Positions 12,372 through 24,300 of a stretch of DNA of 64,000 bases are shown in pieces (position 1 is the stretch's first letter; each line of letters opens with the position of its first letter). The translations under genes and the position numbers were made by a program. The notes beneath the pieces were generated by a model, which saw only the letters and a program-made list of their open reading frames with translations, did no database searches and had not been told where the DNA came from. This stretch comes from Calycina herbarum (lineage: Eukaryota; Ascomycota; Leotiomycetes; Helotiales; Pezizellaceae): assembly GCA_001414485.1 (NCBI GenBank), contig LLEY01000102.1, positions 124,001-188,000 of the forward strand, given 5' to 3'.

Positions 12372-12541
12372 TGTTGGTATAACTTAGTCATAAATCTGTC
12401 TAGTTGTATATACGTATTGTATTCTCTGTTACTATTCTAGGTACTCGAAGTACGACTATTTATGCTTGTGCTAGCGTGGTACTAGCGTGCTAGTCACGTG
12501 GATGGATATGAGTCAGAGGCTCATTCACCTATATAACGACA
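12372..12541 (-). repeat. Copia 5' LTR (170 bp)
   Basis: It starts TGTTGGTATAAC and ends TATAACGACA on the plus strand. It is followed by CTTAA (12542-12546), the right target duplication. Confidence 0.9.
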
Positions 12542-12546
12542 CTTAA

Positions 12547-12848
12547 CTTATCTTATAAGTATTAGCTAGGTAGTAGTAAATAAGCGTTCTTAACTATAGT
12601 ATAATTTACTTCTTAATAATTAATATATACTCTTCTACCTAGGTTATCTTTTTTCTTAATAATAAGTATATTTAAGGTAATTAGTAACTTAGATTTTCTA
12701 ATATATCTCTTCTTAATACCTTCTTTTATATAACTTTCTATTCTTTAGAGGCTTTTCTAGTTATATAACTAAAGCTTCTACTTTAAGAGGTAATAACTCT
12801 CTTTTAATTTAATCTTATAATCCTATAAGCAATGTTCTAGTAAGGCTT
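12547..12848 (-). pseudogene. Outer Gypsy RT fragment between two insertions
   Basis: About 300 bp of the outer element's reverse transcriptase lie between the Copia and Gypsy-3 insertions. Minus-strand translation gives the region before the RT active site (HCLQDYKIKL, then LLLRKKITQVEEYILII). It joins the 19199 side in sequence order and continues at 6207. Confidence 0.75.
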
Positions 12849-12853
12849 ATAAG
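12849..12853. repeat. Target-site duplication ATAAG (left)
   Basis: ATAAG precedes the LTR at 12854 and recurs at 19194-19198 after the other LTR. Confidence 0.85.
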
Positions 12854-13176
12854 TGTAACGGCACGAAACAGACAATACTATGAAAGAGGCATATGGAAGT
12901 GCGTTCCGTAGAATAACATGCTTAGATACTAGGCTCTAAACACGAAGGAAAAGATCAAATTAACCTTTCCCGATACTGAGGGTAAGGGCATCTATATACA
13001 AAAGGGTTCGGACAATAACAATAGACTCGGAGGTCCGAACCGGACATTCCGATACTCGAATACGTAACCCTTACATTCCACGTAACCCTTGGCATTCCTA
13101 TACCCTGAACCGTATCCTATCTAGTACGTACGTACACAACCTTAGCAACTCTTATTCTTGATAGCGGGCCATCACA
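12854..13176 (-). repeat. Gypsy-3 3' LTR (323 bp), little mutated
   Basis: It starts TGTAACGGCACG and ends GGCCATCACA on the plus strand. It keeps many CpG and CpA sites that are TpA in its partner at 18871-19193. Confidence 0.9.
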
Positions 13177-13196
13177 TCCCCCTCCCTTGAAAAAGA
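13177..13196 (-). other. Polypurine tract of Gypsy-3
   Basis: The plus strand reads TCCCCCTCCCTTGAAAAAG next to the LTR, a purine run on the minus strand directly before the 3' LTR. This is where plus-strand DNA synthesis is primed in LTR elements. Confidence 0.65.
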
Positions 13197-13499
13197 CTCG
13201 TCCCCGAGGCTTCGTATTATAGTCGGGGCGGTATCGGGGTTGTTTTTGGTAGTGACTCGGTTGTTAGTTCTTGTCTGCCTCCTATACTTGGATCTATTCA
13301 GAGAGGAGTCGGGGCGGTCCCGGTTCGTCTAGATATTTGGTATAGAAGTCTCTTAGAAGGTGTAGCGAACCTTGAAAATTGTCGGCAGGATACTAGGTAG
13401 GGTCTATATTATAACTAACCTATCTAACCTAGTATTGTAGTTATCTCCTAAAAAGTCTACTACTGAGAATTTCTTAAACTTCCTATTCTTATACACTCT

Positions 13500-16400
13500 A
13501 AACGATTTCTAGGGGTAGCTCTAGGGCTTCTTATCTAGGTAGGGGGGTATTCGGATCTTTGGATAGTACGTCTATAGCGAAAACATTATAGATTAATAAT
13601 CCTTCTAGGAGTTTTAGTCTATAAGAGTGTCCTATACGTTCTAGTATTTTAAAGGGTCTAATCTACTATTTAGCTAGCTTTCGGCTAGGTCGATTTATCT
13701 TAAGATTCTTAGTCGATAAGTAAACTCTATTACTAACGTCCTAGTCGATAGCTCTTCAGTACTAATTCGTACTATCTTATATTCTTTACTAGGCTTTGCT
13801 TATATTATCTTTAGCTATGTTCTAGGTAGAGTGTATATATGTGGCTATCTTAACTGCCTTATTATAATTTAGTCGTTCCTAGGGAATAGAGGTCCTAGAA
13901 GTATTCTAATCCTATAAGGTTTACGAATCAAGCCTAAACTTAAGCCGATATAGGGTTATACTAATAGATAAGTATAGAAGGGTTATTTATACTCTGTCTA
14001 TAAGGGGGATTAACTTGCTCTAGTTATCCTAAAAGTAGGTTATAAAAGGCCTTAGCCTCTAATTGATATATCGGTTTATAATCTCTATCTAACTATCTGT
14101 TTATTTATAGTAAGCTATAGAAAGCTTAAGCTTAACACTAATAATACGATAGAATTCCGTCTAAAAAGCTAAGACGAATTAAGGTCCTCTATTAGACGTA
14201 ATCGATTTAGAACAGTAACTAAAACGATAGATCTATTATATAAAAAACTAGGCTAATCCTCTAGTATCGATAGTAGAGTAGTAGAGAATAGATACTAAAT
14301 CCTTTCTAAGATAGTTAATAAATACTAGTATAGTATTATATCTATACTTATCCTTTAGAAATAACTTAAAGTCTATATATATATACTATATCGGGTAATC
14401 TAGCACTAGTAGTAGGTAGAGGAATCCTTATTATTTAGTCTATCAAGGATAAGAGTATCTATAAGCTCGGCAGTTAGCTACGTATAGCTTATAGTCTAAA
14501 CCTATGCCGACCCAGTAGTAGGCGGATACTAGTAACTAGTATATCTTTCGAGTACTTAGGTAAGTACTAGATACTTAGTCGTAGGCTTCTTAGATTAGAT
14601 TTATATAGAGTTCGGTATTTCTTTTAATATAAAGCCGTCCTCTAAACAGGAGTAAATTATTAGACGAGATAGTATAACTATTCTTAAGTTCTCTACGTTC
14701 CTTCTCGAATAATTATATATTAGCCGTTCTTAGCTTCTAAATCAGATCTAATCCGAACCTAGGGATAACATCTAACTTAATTATAGAAAGGGATATTACT
14801 TAAAAGGTCTAAGTAAGGTCGGTGTTAATCTAGGGATTAAGCCTAATAGGTCTAAGAAGGGTACGTAAGCAGCTGTCTAACTTAACTTAATCTTATATTT
14901 TAATATCTTACTTCTATCTAGTTAGTATATCTACCTTTTAATTGTTCTTTCTAGACGTAAATCGGATCTAGAAATTAAAGTTAGAGAGGAATTCTATCTA
15001 TTATACTTACTTAGAAGTAAGCAGCTTTATTATTATAAAGTATTCTAAGAATCTGTAGTCTAAGAAGACGTCGATACGATTCTAACATAATATAAGCTTA
15101 GGTTGCTATTTTCTAAACGCTTCTATAATTATAAATAGTTCCTTGTCGTAGATTTCCTAGTTCGTTTTATGTCCGACTAGGACGTAGGAATAGAAACCTA
15201 TAAGATACTAATAATTACTATATTATTAAGAGAATATACCTACTATTACTCTATTAGAAGAGTCTATCTCTAGCTTTGTAGGACATTCGAGGTCGAAGTA
15301 GTATAAGGCTTGAACTAAGAGTAGCTAGGTTTATAATTCTTCGAAGGCTTCTTCGTATTCAGGTGTCTACCGAAACGGCTCTGAAGGCTATGTTATAGTA
15401 GTTAAGGGTTTTGCGATTTTGCCGAAGTTCTTAATAAATTGTCTATAGAAACTATAAAAGCCTAGGTAGGACTTTATACCTATTACAGTACTAGGTTAGG
15501 CCTAGTTATATAGAGGTTCCACTTTCTTAGAGTCTACTTCGAGTCCTTTCGTAGTTAATATATAACTAAGATATTTAACTTAGGTAATACTAAATTCGCT
15601 TTTCTTAATATCTACTTAGAGTCCTGCTTCTTAGAGCCGATTTAGGACCTTCCTAACTTGTTCCTTATATTCTTCGATACTATCTAAATAAATTAATATA
15701 TTGTCTAGGTAAGCGATATAGAAGTTATCTAGATATTCGATTAAGACGTCGTTTATATAACGTTAGTAGGTAGCGAGTCTATTATAGAGTCTAAAAGGAA
15801 GGACCTTATATTAGTATATTCTATACCTAGTCTTAAACGTGGTTATCTCCTCTAAGTCGAGGTCTATTTAGATACAATAGAAAGCTTAGCGTATATCTAA
15901 CTTAGTAAAGATCTTAGCTTTCCTTAATCTTAAAAGGAGTTCGTTAATATAAGGAATCGGGTAGGGGTCGTTTTAGGTAAGAGTATTTAGCTTCTAATAA
16001 TTAATATAGAACCGTAGCTTATCGCTATTAGGCTTTTTAATAAAGAGTACTAGTAAGGCGAAAGGACTATTACTATTAACAATAAATCCTTTATTTAAAT
16101 TATTAATAAGGTACTCTTTTATTACTTATAGCTCTACAGTTGACTGTCGATATAGCAGGGAGTAGGAGATAGGAAGAGGTTCGTTTAAAGTGATTTTATA
16201 GTCGTATACGCGGTAAGAGGGAAGTTTATCCAAGGCTGCTTTTAAGAACATATCTTAGAATAACGAGTAATATTAAGAGAGTCGGGACTGTATTAGGTCC
16301 GTAGTCTCAGCGTTATCTAAGAGCAGAGCTAATCTTTCGTCGATAATCTAATCTAATTCGTAGATACTTGTTATAAAGAACTCAGTATTAGGTCGCTTTA

Positions 16401-18500
16401 TATTAAAATATAAAGCATTCGTACTTATTTTACTAATAAAAGAGTATAGGGTCCGATCTATCTAAGCTATACTAGCAGGTCGGAGGGTATTTAGAGTAGA
16501 GTCGAAGAGGTAGATGTCGGGAGTTAATGTTGTAGATAATAGTAATAACTTAGCTAAGAGCTTACTATTCCTTTGCTTTTTATCTTAATAGAGGGCGTGA
16601 TCTCTTCAGTTTGTATCCGACTATATATTTAAATAAGACTTCTAGTTCTAGCTAGAAGTTAGAGAAAGTAAGATTTCCTTTCTAAAGTAAAGAGTTAGTA
16701 GGGTTTTAGCTAGCTAAATAAGTTGATTCCTAGTAGGGTCGAGGAGAATATTAAAATGTTTTAACTATTTGTTTCTAATAATTAAGTCTTATTATCTAAG
16801 GTCTAGGACGATAAAGAGGCAGTTTCGGATACGACGTCGATCTAGGTTTAGATGTAGTCGTATAAACTATGTTACTTTACTCTTAATACTACTATCGTAT
16901 CTACGAATAGGCACTGAGTAGGGTAGTTTTCGAATCTGTATACCTAACGATTAGGATAGCTGTAAAGCTAGAGGTCGATTTAAGAATAGGAATCTATTTA
17001 CTCCTATATCTATTAAGGCTCGAGTTTTAACACCGTATCTATATATACTAAGTGTTATATTTATAAGGAATTAGTTTCCTCTTATAAGTCTAGAAAGGTT
17101 GAGATTTAATAGATTATATTTATATAGGCCTAGGAAGGAGTCTTTACCTAGGCTGCCTTGTTTTCTCTCTAATTTAGAGCAGAATCAGAGTACCTTACAA
17201 GGACTTGTAGGTTATCTTCGTCCGCTTCTTAGACTATTTCTTTAATACTAGGTAGCTAAGGGCAGTCGGTTTTATAGTGCCTAGGCTTACTATAGTAGTA
17301 GTACGTCGTACTAGCTAGGACTTAGTCTAGAGTCTTTTAGCGTTCGCTAGTAGAGGTAGGTTTAAATATCCTTAAAGTAGTCTAAACAGTAGAGAAGGAT
17401 CCGCTTACGAGTAGTAAGGGTTTTAGTATTAAACTAGATAAGGATTAAAAAGTAGTCTTTTTAACTAAAGTGTTTATACTAACTAGCTTAGTCGTATTAG
17501 CTATATATAACTTAGCGTTTTAGCGTCGTTCCTTATCTAGGGCTAGGAGATCTGCTACTATTTTAACAAAGTTATAATTCTAACGTCTCTTAAGTACAGC
17601 AGCCGAGTTTCTTAGCTATAGTATAATCTTCTCCTATATATAGAAGAATCGTTCTAACTCTAGTATCTCTCTAAGTATAGCTATACTTGAGAAGCGACCT
17701 CTAAAGTTAGTAAACGTTTCTCTAGTATAATCCTTTCTACCTATCTATAAGGCCTAGAAAGCGTTCTATATATCCTCTGTTTTATATCCAGTTAAGAAAT
17801 ATAAATCTAAAAGTTTAATTATATCTTAATAATCGTAGAAAGTAATATAAATCAACTTAGACTAGTATCGGGGCTTAAGGTAGTTCCTAGCGATTCTAGT
17901 AGTTGTTCTCTAAATAAGGGCTTTTCGAGTTAGGCTTATATTATAATAATCGGCATTTACTAGAAGTCTATCGTATACTAATATCTTCTATTATCGGTAT
18001 ATAGGTGATGTACCGTTGTCTAAAGGTTTAATTTTTTTTATAATTTTGCTTTTAGCGGGTTAGAAGGTATTCGGACTATATTCGAAGTTATATAGGGTAG
18101 TCTACTGTTAAGGGAAGGTATTAGGGGCAGGTTCGCTCCTTAAGCGAAAGGGGTCTGGTATAGTACTTAGAATAGAAGGAGAGTTATAGTCGGTTTTAGG
18201 TTAGAAAGGTTAAGAGACTCTGGTTTATTCTTAGAGTTCTTTTATAATAGATTCTAACTATCTGAACCGATAGTTATTATTTCGAAGTTCTTCTTCTAAT
18301 CCTTATACTATACTCTATATCTCGTCTATATTAGAAAAGTCTTGTAGGTCTCTAAGGTTTTAGGCTAGGCCCTTGCCTTTGTTGTTCCTTAACTTTTTAG
18401 GTTTAGATATACGAGTACGGTTCAGTGCGTATTCGGAGAGGGGTCTACTAGCTTCCCTAGTAGGTTGCTCAACGCTCTTTAGCGGAGCTTAGAAGGGACC
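13500..18500 (-). pseudogene. Gypsy-3 gag-pol remnant
   Basis: Minus-strand translation shows a knuckle remnant YYYSKPRHYKTDCP near 17290 (CCHC with Cys changed to Tyr). A protease-like TRALIDIGVN lies near 17010. RT lies about 16200-15600, with FYINY near 16040, FTKLDIR near 15910 and YLDNILIY near 15690. RNase H follows at about 15300-15000, and integrase at about 14500-13700 with DFKLFLKD near 14360 and ITSNRGPQFV (first residue of DRG changed to Asn) near 14200. Stops are TAG/TAA at expected Gln/Trp codons. No chromodomain was recognised. Confidence 0.8.
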
Positions 18501-18870
18501 TAGGGTTGCTCCTTAGTTTAATATACTCGATGTTGTTAGGGAGGGTTTAAGAGTAGATTTAGGAGCCTTCTAAGTAACTTAATATCGACTTTCCGAACCT
18601 TATATAGTAATCCTTATATAGAGAGAGTTATTTAAAGTCTTAGGAATCCTTAGCGTCTTCTACTTCCTTAACGTATTAGAGGATACGTTTTTTACTAGCT
18701 AACTAATAAATATTAAACCCTAATATTACTAGCTATCTATAAACTAGTAATTTAAGGTTGTTGTTATACTAATCCGAATCTAGGCTGAATCGAATTCGAT
18801 GTAGGACGTTAACGCGCTTAGTAAGATATTATAATAGGCCGTCCCTAGTAAGAAGAATTTAATCTTTTAA

Positions 18871-19193
18871 TATAATAGTACGAAACAGACAATACTATAA
18901 AAGAGGTATATAGAAGTGTGTTCTATAGAATAACATACTTAGATACTAGGCTCTAAATACAAAGGAAAAGATCAAATTAACCTTTCCCGATATTAAGGGT
19001 AAGAGCATCTATATATAAAAGGGTTTAGATAATAATAATAGACTCGGAGGTCTGAACCGGACATTCCGATACTCGAATACATAACCCTTATATTCCACGT
19101 AACCCTTAGTATTCCTATACTCTAAACCGTATCCTATCTAGTACGTACGTACACAACCTTAGCAACTCTTATTCTTGATAGCGGGCTATTATA
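18871..19193 (-). repeat. Gypsy-3 5' LTR (323 bp), strongly mutated
   Basis: Same length as 12854-13176 but with many C-to-T and G-to-A differences, for example TATAATAGTACG for TGTAACGGCACG and CTATTATA for CCATCACA. It is followed by ATAAG at 19194-19198. Confidence 0.9.
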
Positions 19194-19198
19194 ATAAG

Positions 19199-20983
19199 TC
19201 TTCTAGGTTTTTAAATAAAGCCTTAAATTCTCTATACTATATAGGTATTTTATTATTAGCTATCTTACTAACTTGTAGAGGACCTTAGATAAGATGTTCT
19301 AGCGTCTTAGAAGAGGTAGCGCTAACCTTATTCTAGCTTTAAAGTTATAAATATAAACCTATGTATTTATATTAACTAAAGGTTATTATTCTAGCCTTTT
19401 AATCGATTTCTAGATTATGTTCCTAAATCTATAGTATACTAAGTATTACTTCCTTACTCTCTATTTTAATAATATTAAATTATATATCTAAGTAATATCT
19501 TTTAATAGTAATCTTTATTAGAATAGTTTACTAATTAATAATTCTATCCTAGTATATAATATCTATTCTATTAACTACTCTTAAGCAGTATAGTCTTATA
19601 TCTTTAATTAGAACGTTTAGCTTCTTCTAAGCTATTAGAGAAAGGAAATTACCTATTACTCTAGAATTAATTAAAACTTAGAGTTCTTTCTCTCTTATCT
19701 TTACTAATACTATAAGTTAATTTTCTTTAAATATAGCGTTTAACTCTTCTATAGTAGTATAATTTTCTAGTTTAATATAACAAACCTCGAATCTTCTTTT
19801 ATTATTATCTTTCTTTATAAAGCTTAAGAAGAATATTACTTTTTTATTATTAGAAAAAGCTATCTTATATATTAGACTATCTTCTATAGTTCTCTTAGGT
19901 TTTAAAAGAGTTCTAATAAAACATCTTTCTATTAACTAGTCTAATATAGCTTATAGTTTATAATAAACCTATTTAATAGTTATTCTTCTTAGAATTTTAG
20001 TAACCTATTATTCACCTTCTATTAGTTAGTAAAATTCCTAGATTAGAGCAGCTTATAGGTTTACTTAAACAACTCTAAATATCTATTAATCCTCTAATCT
20101 CTTAAATAATATTACTATTTCCTTTTCTACTCTTAATATCTAATACTTCTTATTAATTTCTAACTTATAGTCTTAGCTAGGTAGGTAAGTAGTAATATCT
20201 AATTTTAAGTATTTATTATATTTATTAAAATCTTTTAGATAATACTATTTCTATTTAGTAGTATTATCTTTTATCTTAGTAACTATTTATAAGTCTTCTT
20301 TCTCTAGGTAGTTATTTAGTACTATTTATTCTAAACCTAGTTTTTTAAACTTAATAGTTTCTCTTTTAGTAATAAGGCTAACTATTACTACCTAGTTATG
20401 TTTATTTTATACTATTAAGTATATAGTTAAAACTATAGAGTTAATCTCTTAAATAGAATATAGGCTCTAAAAATCAGGTTTCTAGTTTTCTATATATACT
20501 TATCTATTCCCTCTCTTAAATGTTCTAATAAATATCTATATCTTACCTTATTTAGGCTTAAGTATTTATAGATCTATTTCTAATAAATCAGATACTAACT
20601 CTAATAACTCTAATAAACTTATTAATAGTAGTAATTTATATTCTACTTAAAGAGGCAGTTTATAATCTATTTCTAACTATATATTATAATATTCTTTAAG
20701 TAATAGATCTCTATTATTATTAGTATCTTATATCTTACTAACTTATAACTTAATTCTATTATTTAGCTATAGGTATATAATACTTATGTTTATATTTATA
20801 GTATCTATTTTAATCTATATACTATATTCTCTAGCTTTAAGTTCTTCGTTTATAAGTTTAATTTTATTAAGTAATACTACTTCCTTATAGACTATAGCGT
20901 TAATTTGTTCCTTTTCTTTAGAGTCTTTCTTCTTACTATACTTATTTACTCTATAGCTAGAGAGGCTATAGTTATAATATAAG
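19199..20983 (-). pseudogene. Outer Gypsy gag end, protease and start of RT
   Basis: Middle part of the outer polyprotein, between the Gypsy-2 and Gypsy-3 insertions. Minus-strand translation gives a protease-like stretch near 19750-19600 (LQVLINSRVIGNFLS, in the position of the usual L-I-D-S-G-A motif). It then gives IQYREFKALF near 19240, typical of the segment before Gypsy RT. The frame continues at 12848. Heavily RIP-mutated. Confidence 0.7.
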
Positions 20984-20988
20984 TTCTA
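20984..20988. repeat. Target-site duplication TTCTA (left)
   Basis: TTCTA lies directly before the LTR at 20989 and again directly after 26907. Confidence 0.8.
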
Positions 20989-21317
20989 TGTGACAAACCC
21001 AATCTACTAGCTCTCTGGTAGTCATCCTTACCTATAGTATACACAGGTGTAGCGGATAATTAGAGAAGTAAGAGGTGGTTTAATTAAAGATCTAAAGCTA
21101 TAGAAGAGAAGAGAAGGAAAGAGGAGACTTCTAGAGGTCCTATAATATAGAGATAGCTAAGGAATCGATAAGTTATAGGAATGTCGATCCGTTTATAGAA
21201 ATGGTTCCTAGCCTAGGTAGGAATGGTTCTAGGCCAGGCTAGGAATAGCAGGCTTTACGAACGCCGGCGAGCAGCCGTACACGAGTCACGTGCTCGGCGG
21301 TGGCCAGGTCTGTAACA
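20989..21317 (-). repeat. Gypsy-2 3' LTR (329 bp)
   Basis: It begins TGTGACAAACCC and ends GGTCTGTAACA on the plus strand. It is nearly identical to 26579-26907 apart from transitions. Confidence 0.9.
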
Positions 21318-21329
21318 TTACCCCCCCCT

Positions 21330-24300
21330 TTAAGTAGAGCTCGCCCGCGAGCTCTGAACCTACTACCTCACAGGTAATTTATCCTCGTTCTTATAATATT
21401 CCGGCTCGTCTATACTATCTTCCCAGCTCTATAACCATTCTACTAAGTACCTAGGAGGCCCTAGGAGAGAAGGATTTAGAGCGTGAAACTCTTAAAGCTT
21501 ATGTAGGCAGCCTATAAAGTTAGAAGCTAGGTACTAGGCTGGGTCTAGCTCGCTTTGTACCTATTGAACCCGGTATTATAATTTTCTATAATAGCCTCTA
21601 GAGGCTAGTACTTGGTCTACATCCTATTCGTTATACCTGTTAACTATAATAGGTAGTCCTGGTTCCTATAGCTAGCCTAGTAGCGGATCGTTAGGAGCTT
21701 TGCAAAGCTTGTCTATAGAGATTATAGGCTATATTTTAATTGTCAGAGGCAGGTCGACCTAGAAAGCGTTTCTAACCTTTTCTAGGACTGTATACGGACT
21801 AGCCATCTGTTGGTCGAGCTTACAGCTTAGGCGGTCTATATTCTACGTCTTTATCGATACGTAGACCTTGTCGCCTATAGCAAAGTCTACTGGTCGCCGG
21901 TGCTTGTTTGCTTGCTTATGCTAGCGTTCCTAAGTAGCCTCGATTCCCTTACAGGCGGTTTCCTAGGCGCTGTGTATATAGGTTACGTACGTAACTGCTT
22001 CGTCTCGTGAAAGCTGTTTACGGACGCTTATTAGCTCTTCCGAGCTCTGGCGGACCTAATCAAAGCTGGTACGTGGCACGTAACTAAGCTCGATTTATAT
22101 AGGCGGAAGAGTCGTCGAGTCCTAGAGAAGTGTAGCTTAAGCGTAGTCTATAATCGGCATTAGTTTAGACTAGTTATCTTAATAGTAGTTTATAAACGAG
22201 CGAAGGCGTTGGTTAATCTACTAGTTTATATTCTTAGTTTAACCGTCGGTTTGTATATATACGGCTATAGATAGCTTAATCTTAGTCTCTAGGATCCAGT
22301 TAAACTCTTGCTAGAACTCTAAGACGAATTGTAGACCGCGGTTAGAGATAATAGTATCTGACGGTCTGTAATAGCGCTATACGTGGTCGAGGTAGATCTG
22401 TATAGTCTTTTTTACGTCCGTAGTCTTTAGATAAGGGATAGAGACAGATCTCTTACTTAGCTAGTAGATAAAGACAATAATTATATCTATCCTAGACTTG
22501 TTAAGAGGGAATTCCTTAAAATTAACTGATATATGTTACTATAGGCGATCCAGGATAGGCAAGGGGTTGAGGAGTCTAGGGGGGCGGTCTCGCAGCACGT
22601 AAGAGCGACGGCAGGTCTAGCAGTTACAGACGAATCGTTGTATATCTAAACGAAGGTACGGCTAGTAGTAGCGGTTCGTAACTAGCTTTAAGGTCTTAGA
22701 TTATCTAGGGTAGGCTACTAAGACTTGATTATGAACCTTGCTTAGTAAGCGTACTTTGAGATCGTCGTCCTCGGGTAGGATAAGCCGTTCTTAGTATAGT
22801 AGGAGGCTGTTATAGGTTGTCTAGCCAGGGCGTTCGTCTGTAGCGTACTAGCGGAGAGCGTTAAGGCCTGTACTCGTACGATTAGCTTATAGGATATCGT
22901 CAATTAAGTCGTGTAGTCTATCGGCTACTCTAACAGGTGTAATATCTATGGAAGGGTCTAAGTCTAGGTCTATAATAATCCGCGAGTCGAGATTCTCGGG
23001 CTATAAGAGGACTTACGTACGAGTAGATATCTTTATTACTATTTAACTATCTGCTTCTTAGTCCCGGCGAGTAAGGGAATCCGCTCGATTCTGGCTACTA
23101 GGCTTATAAGTAAGTAGAAAGTTAAATCGAGAGAGGGTTTTAGCCTAGCGGGCTTGTCGGCTAGATAAGGCTTTAGTTGTTATAAAGTACTCGAGAGCTT
23201 TATAGTCTAAAACGACTTATATCCGGTGTAGAGACCCTTTAAGCTTAGGTCTCTAGGCTTCTAGAGAATGTATAATAGCTAGTATCTCTTTGTTGTGAAT
23301 CGGGTAGTTAATCTTAGTAGGTATTATTATCTTAGAGAAGTAAGCTATAGGGTGCTACTCTTGACTCGGCTGTAACTGAAGGAGTATACCGCTAAGGACG
23401 CTGTTAGAGGAATCGGTCTTAACTATAGACTCGTATTACGGATTAAAGTGTATAAGAAGAGGTGTATTAATAAGCTAGGCCTTCAGCTCGGAGAAGGCGT
23501 CCTAATAAGCAGGTGTCTACTAAAACGGCTGGTCTTTACAAGTTAGAGCCGTTAACGGGCGTACGACTCGTCCGTAGTTGAGAATAAACTTCCGGTAGAA
23601 GTTATAAAAGCTAAGAAAGGACTGAACACCGCGGACTGTAATAGGGTATTCCTAGTTATAGATTGTTTCTGTCTTTTCTAGGTCTACTTTAATCTCGTTA
23701 GTGCTTACGTAGAAGCCTAGGTACTTCGTATAAGTAACGTTAAACTTAGATTTCTTAATATTAGCCTATAAGCTAGCTTTACAAAGCTATAAAAGGACCT
23801 TATAGACGTGTTCCTAATGGTCTAGCTCGTTCTCAGAGTAAATAAGAATATTATTAAGGTAGGTAGTATAAAAGTCGTCTAAATAGTCGAAGAGTACGTC
23901 GTTTATAAACCGTTGATATATTACAGGTCTGTTAGTTAGTCTAAAAGGTATAACTTTACACTTATAGGCTCTATAACAGGTCTAGAACGTTATTAGTTCC
24001 TTAGACTTAGGGTTAATCCGAATCCGGTAAAAAGCTTATTATATATCTAGCTTTATAAAGATATAAGCCTTACCTAGACGAGCAAGAGTTTCGTCGATTA
24101 ACAGAAGAGGATACTAGTCCTTATAGGTTAGGTTATTCAGCTTATAGTAATTAATATAGAACTATAGAGAGCTGTTAGACTTCTTAATAAAGAGAATCGA
24201 GGCCGTAAAGGGGGCTTAGCTAGCCTTAATAAAACCTTTATAAAGGTTCTTAATAAGGTATTATTTTATAGCTTAGAGCTTATCTGTTAACTGGTGGCGG

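Larger units (their letters stand above)
6213..12541 (-). mobile_element. Ty1/Copia retrotransposon, near full length
   Basis: The element has 170-bp direct LTRs at both ends and a CTTAA duplication. Minus-strand coding runs gag, protease, integrase, reverse transcriptase, RNase H, the Copia order. The element sits in the RT of the outer Gypsy element. The two LTRs differ at only a few visible positions, mostly transitions, and the internal stops are far sparser than in the outer element. It therefore looks like one of the younger insertions here, though it is not intact. Confidence 0.9.
12854..19193 (-). mobile_element. Nested Ty3/Gypsy element 3
   Basis: The element has 323-bp direct LTRs at 12854-13176 and 18871-19193 and a 5-bp duplication ATAAG. 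The purine tract next to the left LTR (minus-strand reading of 13177-13196) places the 3' end on the left, so the element is transcribed leftwards. The coding remnants agree: gag, protease, RT, RNase H, integrase from right to left. It interrupts the outer element near the start of RT. Confidence 0.9.
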
